Assembly (NCBI GenBank): GCA_910586705.1
Contig: CAJUJK010000006.1
Coordinates: 62,001-126,000 of the forward strand
Origin: an uncultured Lachnospiraceae bacterium
GTDB lineage: Bacteria; Bacillota; Clostridia; Lachnospirales; Lachnospiraceae
Length of the DNA: 64,000 nucleotides
Direction: 5' to 3'
The notes under the pieces are model-generated. The model did not search any database. It was not told the origin of the DNA and saw only the letters and a program-made list of their open reading frames with translations. Every line of letters begins with the position of its first letter. The stretch's first letter is position 1. A program made the position numbers and the translations under genes. Shown here piece after piece: positions 17,978-25,440 of this stretch.

Positions 17978-19390
17978 TCATAAACCCAAATAATCCTCAA
18001 ACACCTTGCAGAACGCCGCCGCATCCTGCTTTTCCTTCATCTCGCAGAAGATGCGCAGAAGCGGCTCCGTGCCGGAGAATCTGACGGAGATCCAGCCGCC
18101 GTCCTTCAGATAAATCTTTAAGCCGTCCAGATAGGAAACGTTCTCCACCTCATAGGGAATCTGCGGCAGTTCCTTATCCTGCAAAAGCTGCTTCTGGATC
18201 GCCTCCTTTTTCTGGGGACTGAAACGGTAGTCCCGCTCCTCCAGCGCCATGCCGCCGAACTCCTTTCGGATCGTCTCCATGATCTCGGAAAGCTTCATGC
18301 CGGTCACCGCGATCATCTCCACCAGAAGCGCGGAGGCGTAGATGCCGTCCTTGCCCTTAATGTGCCCTCTCACCGCCATACCGCCGGAGGACTCGCCGCC
18401 GATGATGGCGTCCGTGGCAAACATCTTTGCGGAAATGTGCTTGAATCCCACAGGCACCTCGTAACACTTCTCCCCGAAACTCTCCGCCACCCTGTCGAGC
18501 AGGTGGGTAGTACAGATATTTCTGACTGCCGGACCGTGCCAGCCCTTATATTTCACCAGATAGTAGTACAGCAACACCAGAATGTCGTTGGGATGCAGGA
18601 AATTCCCCTGATCGTCGATCACGCCGATCCGGTCCGCGTCACCGTCCGTCGCCAGTCCCAGATCGCAGCGTCTGTCAATCACATAGTTCTGCAGCGCGCG
18701 AAGCGTCTCCGCCGTGGGCGCGGGAAGCTTGCCCCCGAAAAGCGTATCGTGCCTCTCATGGATGGTCTCCACCTCGCATCTTGCCGTCATCAGTATTGTT
18801 TTTAAGGAAGTCTCACTCACCCCGTACATCGGGTCAAGCGCAATGCGAAGCCCCCTCGTCTTGATCTTGTCCATATCCACCGTGTCGATGATACTGTCCA
18901 AATACTCGTTGAGCGGATAGATTTCCTCAATCAGCCCCTTCTCAATACCTTCCGCGTAGTTCATCTCGTCCACAGGGATATCCGTCACCTCGTTGATGTA
19001 GCGCTCGATATCCGCCGTCTGCACCTCGTCCGCATCCCGTCCGCCGAAGGTAAACACCTTGATGCCGTTGTAAATCGCCGGGTTGTGGCTCGCAGTGATC
19101 ATCATGCCGTAGTGGTACTCATGCTTCATCACATAGAACATGACGAGCGGCGTGGGCGCCGATTTGTTGATGAGGCTTGCCTTGATCCCTTCCGCGGCAA
19201 AAACCTGCGCTGCCCACTGCATCGCCTCCTTGGAGAGGAAACGCCTGTCATAGCCGAGCACAATGCCCTCCTTCTCCACCTTCTCCTCCCGCATCTTATC
19301 GCAGATCGCCCTCGATAAAATCTGGATGTTCTCCTTCGTAAATTCATCTCCGATCACGGCTCTCCAGCCGCCCGTCCCAAATTGAATCAT
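17978..19390 (-). CDS. Phosphohexomutase (phosphoglucomutase/phosphomannomutase family)
   Basis: 470 aa. Alpha-D-phosphohexomutase signatures: catalytic Ser S101 in MITASHNP, metal-binding loop DGDADRIG (about residue 240), sugar-recognition GGESSGG, and phosphate-binding RFSGTEPLLRI near the C-terminus. Moves phosphate between C1 and C6 of a hexose. It follows the GH94 phosphorylase gene by 101 bp, so it would convert the sugar-1-phosphate made there (glucose-1-P or GlcNAc-1-P) to the 6-phosphate. If GlcNAc-1-P, the product is the substrate of NagA. Confidence 0.92.
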   Translation of the reverse strand: MIQFGTGGWRAVIGDEFTKENIQILSRAICDKMREEKVEKEGIVLGYDRRFLSKEAMQWAAQVFAAEGIKASLINKSAPTPLVMFYVMKHEYHYGMMITASHNPAIYNGIKVFTFGGRDADEVQTADIERYINEVTDIPVDEMNYAEGIEKGLIEEIYPLNEYLDSIIDTVDMDKIKTRGLRIALDPMYGVSETSLKTILMTARCEVETIHERHDTLFGGKLPAPTAETLRALQNYVIDRRCDLGLATDGDADRIGVIDDQGNFLHPNDILVLLYYYLVKYKGWHGPAVRNICTTHLLDRVAESFGEKCYEVPVGFKHISAKMFATDAIIGGESSGGMAVRGHIKGKDGIYASALLVEMIAVTGMKLSEIMETIRKEFGGMALEERDYRFSPQKKEAIQKQLLQDKELPQIPYEVENVSYLDGLKIYLKDGGWISVRFSGTEPLLRIFCEMKEKQDAAAFCKVFEDYLGL

Positions 19391-19491
19391 TGTATACCCT
19401 CCTTATCTCTCCGCACTTTCCGCCTGCTTATCCTTATTTTCTTGCCTGTCCGTCTTTGCCTGTCCTGTCTCCATGCCGCAGACACTTTTTT

Positions 19492-21903
19492 TCAGGCTCC
19501 CATGATCACTTCCACAACATGCCTGCTGCCAGCCTCCATGGGAAGAATCTGATCTGTATTCACGCCGTCCACCTTGATTTCCTTCACGCCCTTCATCACG
19601 CCGTCCGGGTTGCTCACCCGGATCTCGTAGACCGCGCCCCTCCATTCACGGACCGCGTCAAACCCCTTCCAGTCCGCCGGAATACAAGGGTCAATGGTCA
19701 GGCTGTCATAGTCGGGGCGTATTCCCAGCATGAACCTTGTCGCCGAGAAATAGGACCAGCCGCCGGAACCTGTCATAAAGGGATGTCTCGCCCTGCCGAA
19801 TGCGCTGTGGTCCTTGCCCATGACAAACTGGCAGTAGGAATACGGCTCCGACTCTCTCATCTCTATCTGGTCATTCTGGTGATAGGGACAAAGCGCATCG
19901 TAAAATTTCATCGCCAGATCGCCCCTGCCTCTCATACATGCCGCCGCCCATGCCCAAGGGTTCGGATGGGAGAAGATCGCTCCATTCTCCTTTACCCCCG
20001 GATACACTCTGGTGACAAAACCGATATCGTCATCCGGCACGGTATAAGACGGGGTGTTCAGCAGCAGTCCGTAAGGCGTGTAGAGATACTGGTCGATGGC
20101 GTCAAGCGCCTTATCCGCTTTCTCCTCATCCGCCGCGCCCGACAGAACCGCCCACGCGTTTGACTCCAGATGCACCCTGCCCTCTGTGTCCGCCTGCGTG
20201 CCGATCTTTTTCCCTTTCGCCGTGATGCCGCGGATAAACCACGCGCTGTCCCAGAGCTGTGTATTGCACACTTCCTGCACCCGCGCCGCAATCTGCGCGT
20301 ATTTGTCTGCATCTTCGTCCCTGCCCAAGCGCCTTGCGAGACCGACGAACTGCGTCAGCGCCCAGTAATGCAGGAAACTTACCATGGCGCTCTCGCCGCC
20401 GCCCAGATTGAGACAATCGTTCCAGTCGGCGCGAAGCCCCTTGCAGATGCCCGTCTGCCCCACCTGCTCCGTGGAGAAGTCCAGAATCCGTTTCAGATGC
20501 TCATAGACCGACTCCGTCTCCTTTTTCCCTTCCAGAAACGTGTCCGCATAAGGCAGCTGCAAAGAAGCAAAATCCTGATCCCCCGTCTCCTTGATATACT
20601 CCGCCACCGCAGCCACAAGCCAAAGGGCGTCGTCTGAGCAAGCATCCTTCAGTCCATGTATAATGCTGTCTTTATCCGGCTCCGGAATCACCGTCGGGGA
20701 TTTAAAAGGCTTTACGCCCGTGTCTTCCATAAACCATTCCGGCTGGAACAGGTGCAGCCCGTAACCCGCGCTCGTAAGCCCCCTGAGAAGCTGCTCGATC
20801 CGCTCCCTGCACTTGCCGGGATTCGAGTGGGGAATCGTCATGGCATCCTGCGCCGTGTCCCGGTAACCCAGTCCCACTCTGCCGCCCACCTCGATGAAGG
20901 AGGCAAACCGGGAAAACATCACATTGATCTCCGACTGGTACAGCGTCCATGTGTTGAGCAGGGCGTTCATCCCATCATTTGGCGTCTGCACCTGTAGTTT
21001 GGAGCATTTCTCCTCCCAGAAATTCTTAAGATCCTCGCGCGCCGCATCCACCGCCGTGTGATCGGCATACTTTGCGCGGATGCGCCTGCCCTCGTCCCTT
21101 CTGCCCTCCCCGAGCATGAAGACAAGACGAACTTCCTCGCCCGGCTGCAATGTCAGATTTTTCTGCAGGCTGCCGCAATGGTTTCCGCCCTTTTCGTAAG
21201 AAGAGGAACACCTGCCCGCGATCACCGCCGCCGGATTCGTCTCCGTATTGTATGTACCGAGGAATTTGTCCCGCATACAGTCGAAACCGTCCGGCGTAAA
21301 GTCCGCCACAAAATACTGATACCCCTCTTCCTCGTAAAATAAATCTTCTTCGATGATCCCGTCCTCGTAGGACGCGCCCGCGCAGTACAGACTCATCTGA
21401 AAATTCTGGTTGTCGATCATAATATGGTGGAACGAAAATTCCAGATAGGAGAACAGGCTTAAGTTTCTCGCCTTATCCCCCGTGTTCTTCACTTTCACGT
21501 CCCAGAGCTGTACCGCCTCGCCTCTGGGAATAAACATGGTCTGAGACGCCTGTATCCCCTCATACTCGCACTCATAGACCGTGTAGGACATGCCGTGACG
21601 GCAGCTGTACTTTGCCTGATCCAGAGGCTTGCCCACCGGCTGCCAAGATACCGACCAGTAGTCTGCGCTGTCATTGTCCCGCAGATACACATAGAAGCCC
21701 GGCCTGTCCATGGGCACCGAATTGCCGCGGAAACGGCTGATCCTGTGGTACTCCGGCGTCTTGTAGAAAAGATAGCCGCCTGCCGTGTGGTTCACCACTG
21801 CCGCCATATCCTCCACGCCGAGATAGTTCGTCCATGAACAGGGCAGATCCACCCTGTCAATGACATACTCCCTGTTTTCATTGTCAAAATGTCCGTATTT
21901 CAT
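19492..21903 (-). CDS. GH94 glycoside phosphorylase, chitobiose-phosphorylase-like
   Basis: 803 aa from the ATG at 21903 with GGGAGGG upstream; the frame stays open to 22170 only because it reads through a tRNA gene. Family GH94: N-terminal MKYGHFDNENREYVI, PWTNYLG-like CSWTNYLGVED, and the catalytic Asp region LRADWNDCLNLG (about residues 490-498). The motif EVGGRVGLGYRDTAQD and the N-terminus look, from memory, closer to N,N'-diacetylchitobiose phosphorylase than to cellobiose phosphorylase. It splits a beta-linked disaccharide with phosphate in the cytoplasm. It is first in a run of nine genes ending with nagB and nagA, which supports an amino-sugar substrate. Cellobiose or another disaccharide remains possible. 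Confidence 0.87.
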   Translation of the reverse strand: MKYGHFDNENREYVIDRVDLPCSWTNYLGVEDMAAVVNHTAGGYLFYKTPEYHRISRFRGNSVPMDRPGFYVYLRDNDSADYWSVSWQPVGKPLDQAKYSCRHGMSYTVYECEYEGIQASQTMFIPRGEAVQLWDVKVKNTGDKARNLSLFSYLEFSFHHIMIDNQNFQMSLYCAGASYEDGIIEEDLFYEEEGYQYFVADFTPDGFDCMRDKFLGTYNTETNPAAVIAGRCSSSYEKGGNHCGSLQKNLTLQPGEEVRLVFMLGEGRRDEGRRIRAKYADHTAVDAAREDLKNFWEEKCSKLQVQTPNDGMNALLNTWTLYQSEINVMFSRFASFIEVGGRVGLGYRDTAQDAMTIPHSNPGKCRERIEQLLRGLTSAGYGLHLFQPEWFMEDTGVKPFKSPTVIPEPDKDSIIHGLKDACSDDALWLVAAVAEYIKETGDQDFASLQLPYADTFLEGKKETESVYEHLKRILDFSTEQVGQTGICKGLRADWNDCLNLGGGESAMVSFLHYWALTQFVGLARRLGRDEDADKYAQIAARVQEVCNTQLWDSAWFIRGITAKGKKIGTQADTEGRVHLESNAWAVLSGAADEEKADKALDAIDQYLYTPYGLLLNTPSYTVPDDDIGFVTRVYPGVKENGAIFSHPNPWAWAAACMRGRGDLAMKFYDALCPYHQNDQIEMRESEPYSYCQFVMGKDHSAFGRARHPFMTGSGGWSYFSATRFMLGIRPDYDSLTIDPCIPADWKGFDAVREWRGAVYEIRVSNPDGVMKGVKEIKVDGVNTDQILPMEAGSRHVVEVIMGA

Positions 21904-22049
21904 GTAATCCCTCCCCGTTTGTGGCGCTAATATCCGTCCTTGCGCCTTCTTATCTTCCATTATAGGGAGGAAATGTTTTCTTGGAAATAGATTAAGATGT
22001 GATAATTTGCCTTTTCTTGTGATGGTGGACAGTGGCGGTCGAACGTGAA

Positions 22050-22073
22050 AGGACACCGCCGAAGCGATGTCCT
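22050..22073 (-). terminator. Hairpin downstream of tRNA-Leu(CAG)
   Basis: AGGACA and TGTCCT arms lie 8 nt past the tRNA 3' end on the minus strand, followed by TTT. A second pairing (GGCGGT with ACCGCC) overlaps. Probably ends the tRNA transcript, though the T run is short. Confidence 0.5.
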
Positions 22074-22080
22074 CTGCGCG

Positions 22081-22164
22081 TGCAGGAAAAGAGACTTGAA
22101 CTCTCATGGTATTGCTACCACACGGACCTGAACCGTGCGCGTCTGCCAATTCCGCCATTCCTGC
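22081..22164 (-). tRNA. tRNA-Leu, anticodon CAG
   Basis: 84 nt; acceptor GCAGGAA pairs with TTCCTGC, discriminator A, CCA not encoded. D-arm with AATTGGCAGA, anticodon stem CACGG/CCGTG with loop TTCAGGT giving CAG, a long variable arm as in class II tRNAs, and T-loop TTCAAGT. Confidence 0.96.
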
Positions 22165-22304
22165 GAACAAATGTTATTTTATCTTTTTTTATGTCGCATG
22201 TCAACCCCTTATCTCAAAATCTTTTAAAACATTTTTTTTTTGCCAAAAGCACTTGACTTTTTTCCTGTCAAACATTATTATATTAAATGCGTTGTGTAAC
22301 GTAT

Positions 22305-22388
22305 GCGGAAGTGCTGGAATTGGCAGACAGGCTAGACTAAGGATCTAGTGTTGGAAACGACGTGTGGGTTCAAGTCCCATCTTCCGCA
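22305..22388 (+). tRNA. tRNA-Leu, anticodon AAG
   Basis: 84 nt; acceptor GCGGAAG with CTTCCGC, discriminator A, no encoded CCA. Anticodon stem CTAGA/TCTAG with loop CTAAGGA gives anticodon AAG (U33 then A34). Class II variable arm and T-loop TTCAAGT. Its last 21 nt are repeated at 29145 and 30988, so its 3' end is the integration site of the element that follows. The A34 anticodon would need deamination to inosine to read CUC. Confidence 0.95.
22368..22388 (+). other. att repeat, copy 1 (tRNA 3' end)
   Basis: 21 bp covering the T-arm and 3' acceptor strand of tRNA-Leu(AAG), beginning GTTCAAGTCCCA. Identical at 29145-29165; 20 of the 21 bp recur at 30988-31007. Position next to the integrase gene makes it the left attachment site. 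Confidence 0.88.
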
Positions 22389-22402
22389 TTGGTTAAAAGT
22401 GT

Positions 22403-22439
22403 GGGAAACCTTGATTTTACTAAGGTTTCCCCATTTTTT
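22403..22439 (+). terminator. Terminator after tRNA-Leu(AAG), inside the element's left end
   Basis: GGGAAACCTT (22403-22412) pairs with AAGGTTTCCC (22422-22431), then a run of six T. Similar GGAAACCTTG...GGTTTCC hairpins follow the other two att copies at about 29175 and 31018, so tRNA termination is kept after integration. It may also end the integrase transcript from the other side. Confidence 0.8.
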
Positions 22440-22454
22440 ATTGTTAAAATAATT

Positions 22455-22474
22455 GGTTACATTTGGTTACACTT
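22455..22474 (+). repeat. Tandem GGTTACA repeats, putative left integrase arm site
   Basis: GGTTACATTT then GGTTACACTT, directly adjacent, overlapping the end of the integrase gene and about 67 bp from the att core. The same decamer is duplicated at 29066-29087 and, slightly changed, at 30911-30931, in each case 58-80 bp before an att copy. This matches the arm-type sites expected of a tyrosine integrase. Confidence 0.6.
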
Positions 22475-23753
22475 TCTTAGTATAAGAAAGTGCTTTTTCA
22501 TAGGCATCTGCCCTCTTATCCATAGAATTAGTCGGAAACTCATAGTATTTTTCCGTTGTGGCAAAATCTTCATGTCCTGCAAAGACTCGGATTTCCTCAT
22601 TTGTTAATTGACCAGAAGAAATCAGAAAAGAAATACAGGTTTTTCTGATTTTATGATTAGATTTTTGAGCAGTTCCGATTTTTCTATTTAACTCTCTCAG
22701 TACATTGTTAATAGCAAATTCATGGATTCGTTCTCCATTCTCATCTAACAGCAAATATTCGCTTTTAAAACCGCTATTTTGGTTATGCTCCAAAATCATA
22801 GCAAGATATCTCTTTGCATCTGCTGATAAATATAATTCCCGTTTCCCCATTTTTGTTTTTGTATGGCTAGAAATTTCATACCCATTCCTACGACAAATAT
22901 TATTTTCATCAACATAATAGGTTTTTACTTCCTGTCTGTCTATTTTTACAGAGGAATCCGTAAAATCATTTGTCCGTAAAGCAACGAGTTCACCAACTCT
23001 TAAAGCAAGTGAGAAGTTCAGGCAAATCGCTAAACAAGCAACATTATGAGTTTTTTTGTAGTGTCGCTCTGCTTCTTCAATAAGCAATTTCGCTTCATCA
23101 TCAATATATACTTGCTCTGTTACTTCTTTTTTAGGTGGTTCAGTAAACTTTTTACTGGATATTCCATGAACACACCTTGATACATTAGTAGAAACTAATC
23201 GTTTTTCCACCGCATAATCCAACAGCATATTTGCCACAGATTTCATTTCCTTATACTTCCTACTGGAAAGTTCATGCTTTTTAATCACTTTAAGAAACCA
23301 TTCTTTAATAATGATTACATCAATGCTTGATATGTCCATGTTCACAATTTCTGAATCAGCATAATAAGTATTCCATACCCACTGTAGTTTGGTTGCATTC
23401 GCCTTTGAGGTATCGACCGCCTTATATTTTAGCCACTCTGGATATAAGGCTTTCATTGTTCGAGGATTCTCTTTTTGCTCCTGTATGCCTTTATAATATT
23501 TAATTATGCACTTTTCAAGGTCCTCTCTGCATGTTTTGGCAATAATCTTTTTACCATTAGGTTTACTTTCATCGGGCAGTTTTGTTTTATACCGTCCGTC
23601 TGTTGCATGCCATATCTTACAGAATTGTTCGTGTTGTTCTAAAATTTCTTTATTCTTCATAATTTCATTTTTTTCCAACACATCAGCTAAATTTATTATA
23701 CCATGCTTAACAGCCTCTTCAAAGGCCAGTTTTTCTTGAATACTTAAACTCAA
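22467..23753 (-). CDS. int: Tyrosine-recombinase integrase
   Basis: 428 aa. Core-binding helices at about residues 85-190 and a C-terminal catalytic domain: Arg in SLALRVGELVALR, Lys in a beta-hairpin region near TKMGKRELYLS, HKIRKT (HxxR), GHEDFATTEKYY with the nucleophile Tyr near the end. Lies next to the tRNA att site and should drive integration and excision. The start is a TTG at 23753. A well-placed GAGGAG serves instead an ATG at 23760 in another frame, opening a 13-codon ORF that overlaps the TTG, so coupling or an error in my start choice is possible. Confidence 0.9.
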   Translation of the reverse strand: MSLSIQEKLAFEEAVKHGIINLADVLEKNEIMKNKEILEQHEQFCKIWHATDGRYKTKLPDESKPNGKKIIAKTCREDLEKCIIKYYKGIQEQKENPRTMKALYPEWLKYKAVDTSKANATKLQWVWNTYYADSEIVNMDISSIDVIIIKEWFLKVIKKHELSSRKYKEMKSVANMLLDYAVEKRLVSTNVSRCVHGISSKKFTEPPKKEVTEQVYIDDEAKLLIEEAERHYKKTHNVACLAICLNFSLALRVGELVALRTNDFTDSSVKIDRQEVKTYYVDENNICRRNGYEISSHTKTKMGKRELYLSADAKRYLAMILEHNQNSGFKSEYLLLDENGERIHEFAINNVLRELNRKIGTAQKSNHKIRKTCISFLISSGQLTNEEIRVFAGHEDFATTEKYYEFPTNSMDKRADAYEKALSYTKKV

Positions 23754-23846
23754 ACTTCATAGCAAACTCCTCTCCGCACATGTTGTGCATAAAAAATTGA
23801 ATAGACTTCTCCATTCGATAATATGCATTTTACTATAATAGAGAGA

Positions 23847-23893
23847 TAGTGCAATAGAAAAACTGCACTACCTCAATAAAAATTGCACTACCT
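23847..23893. repeat. TGCACTA repeats upstream of the integrase gene
   Basis: TGCACTACCT occurs at 23864-23873 and 23884-23893, exactly 20 bp apart, and TAGTGCA, its inverted form, at 23847-23853. The array lies between rep and int, about 95 bp upstream of the int start. Spacing of two helical turns suggests a protein-binding array such as an int operator or excisionase site. Confidence 0.5.
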
Positions 23894-23906
23894 AAAAATT
23901 TTTATT

Positions 23907-25175
23907 TTAGAATGGTACAGGAATAGCAAGTTTACCTCTTAAATTGTCAAATCCTTTTAGATTCCACAGTTGTACATAGGAAACCCACTGCACGGAAGAA
24001 TCTGTTTCAACAGGCGGTTTTACACCAACAGGCCCTTGTTTCATTGCAATAAATCTTTTACCCGTATGCTGATACACAGGTAAAAGTGCTTCTTCATCGC
24101 TCGCAGCACATTGATACATTTCCCAAATTCCGCCTGTAAATCGTCTACAAAATGCGGTATATGTTTCAGGATTGTCTGTTTGCTCGTCTACATACTGCTG
24201 TTCAAATCGGTTATTACTTGTCAAAATAATAGTATTCGATATGTTAAATTTATTTTCGTATCGGCATGGCAACTTTGTAATCTTGTTATCTAATAGATTC
24301 AACATTTGCTGTATGGTTAGCTGGCTGTAAAATTCATCAAACAGAAGAACACTGTTATTTCTGTAATCATCAAATTTCATATCACTTTTTAAATTTGTGA
24401 TTTGGGATACTTCATCATCCCCAAATTTCCTTTTAATTCCTTCTGTTTTCCCACAACCTGCAGGTCCGCACAAATAATATACCTGTCGATTGACAGAGAT
24501 ACTTGTCTTTCCTTGTGCATTGGTATGTTTAACGACCGAATCACTGTTTATAAATTCATTATATCGTTTCTGCTCGAAAGCGGATAACAATGCTGCCTTA
24601 TGTGTTGTTGCGAAATGAATATCCCATGCTATCACTTCTTCCCACGAATCAAAATTCTCTAAAACATAGTCCAGTTTATCTTGTGAGGACATATTAAATT
24701 CAATTTCTTTTCTATAACCTTTTAAATGCTTGAATGGTTCAAAACTACCTAATTCCTGCATAGGCTTTACTACTGTATGCGACTTTTCTTTCCCTTTAAA
24801 CAACATACCAACAGGCTTTTCTATGTACTGCCTTGCTTCCGCAGGAGAGCCATACCGCCTGTCTATATGCGCCCCTGTCAGCCTCTTTTGAATTGTGCTG
24901 AACCTAACTTTATTATCCAATTCCATGTAAAGGTGTATGTGCTTTTTGTTATTGTCGCTTATTTCTTCATCCCAACAGGCATATAATATTTTAAATTCTT
25001 TTTGTATGAAATCCGCTATGTTTTCATAATTTAAGTTTAAATCTGTCATAGCTTTTTCGCCAATCACTATAAACCAAGATTTAGAACGATAGCCAGAACC
25101 ATAATTGTGTCCTTTCGCCAGTTCATTTTCTAATGTTGTAGAAGTTAATACTTCTTTAGTTTCAATTTTCTCCAT
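23907..25175 (-). CDS. rep: CRESS-type Rep: HUH endonuclease fused to SF3 helicase
   Basis: 422 aa from the ATG at 25175; an ATG at 25208 gives 433 aa but has no ribosome site. Numbering from 25208. Nuclease: motif I WFIVIG (45-50), HUH motif KHIHLY with H90 and H92, motif III YIEK with Y128 and K131, preceded by GAHIDRRYGSPAEAR (112-126), much like the segment before motif III in circovirus and geminivirus Reps. Helicase: Walker A GPAGCGKT (248-255), Walker B VLLFDEF (287-293), motif C IILTSNN (327-333). It would nick the origin and drive rolling-circle replication. Most bacterial plasmid Reps lack the SF3 domain; this order is that of eukaryotic CRESS-DNA viruses and their bacterial plasmid relatives. 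Confidence 0.9.
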   Translation of the reverse strand: MEKIETKEVLTSTTLENELAKGHNYGSGYRSKSWFIVIGEKAMTDLNLNYENIADFIQKEFKILYACWDEEISDNNKKHIHLYMELDNKVRFSTIQKRLTGAHIDRRYGSPAEARQYIEKPVGMLFKGKEKSHTVVKPMQELGSFEPFKHLKGYRKEIEFNMSSQDKLDYVLENFDSWEEVIAWDIHFATTHKAALLSAFEQKRYNEFINSDSVVKHTNAQGKTSISVNRQVYYLCGPAGCGKTEGIKRKFGDDEVSQITNLKSDMKFDDYRNNSVLLFDEFYSQLTIQQMLNLLDNKITKLPCRYENKFNISNTIILTSNNRFEQQYVDEQTDNPETYTAFCRRFTGGIWEMYQCAASDEEALLPVYQHTGKRFIAMKQGPVGVKPPVETDSSVQWVSYVQLWNLKGFDNLRGKLAIPVPF

Positions 25176-25205
25176 ATTATTTCTTTCCTTTCTTCTTTTA
25201 TCATT

Positions 25206-25284
25206 CAAGCAAGAATGGTACTTCTGCGGTCCCGGTGGTACTTTTTAAAAAAAGTACCACCAGACCGCTACCTCTATTTGCTTG
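25206..25284. repeat. Three-tier inverted repeat upstream of rep
   Basis: Inner palindrome GGTGGTACTTTTT (25234-25246) with AAAAAGTACCACC (25249-25261); middle arms GCGGTC (25226-25231) with GACCGC (25263-25268); outer arms CAAGCAA (25206-25212) with TTGCTTG (25278-25284). Lies in the rep leader between the origin stem-loop and the rep start, so it could fold in the transcript as an attenuator or act as a second-strand start. GACCGC also occurs at 25337-25342 beside the origin stem. Confidence 0.65.
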
Positions 25285-25337
25285 CTCAACCCTTGAAAAT
25301 GCTTGATCTTTAAAAGAGTGGTGCGGAACTTTTGGTG

Positions 25338-25370
25338 ACCGCCCTAAGGTAATACTGACCTTAGAGCGGT
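25338..25370 (-). other. Putative rolling-circle origin stem-loop with CRESS-type nonamer
   Basis: Arms 25338-25350 and 25358-25370 pair over 13 positions with one mismatch (25343 with 25365); the loop is 7 nt. On the minus strand, the rep coding strand, loop plus first two stem bases read CAGTATTAC. This fits NANTATTAC, the nicking nonamer of circoviruses and geminiviruses, where Rep cuts TATT/AC. It lies about 160 bp upstream of the rep start. Confidence 0.8.
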
Positions 25371-25440
25371 AGTCAGCATTTCCAGTGATTTACATTATGA
25401 TAGATTTTGTTTTCTACAGATATTTTGAAAAATGGAACGA

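Noticed and set aside
21904..22170. N-terminal extension of the GH94 protein
   Set aside because: The extension (MAELADAHGSGPCGSN...) is the translated tRNA-Leu(CAG) gene; the ATG at 21903 with its own ribosome site is the real start.
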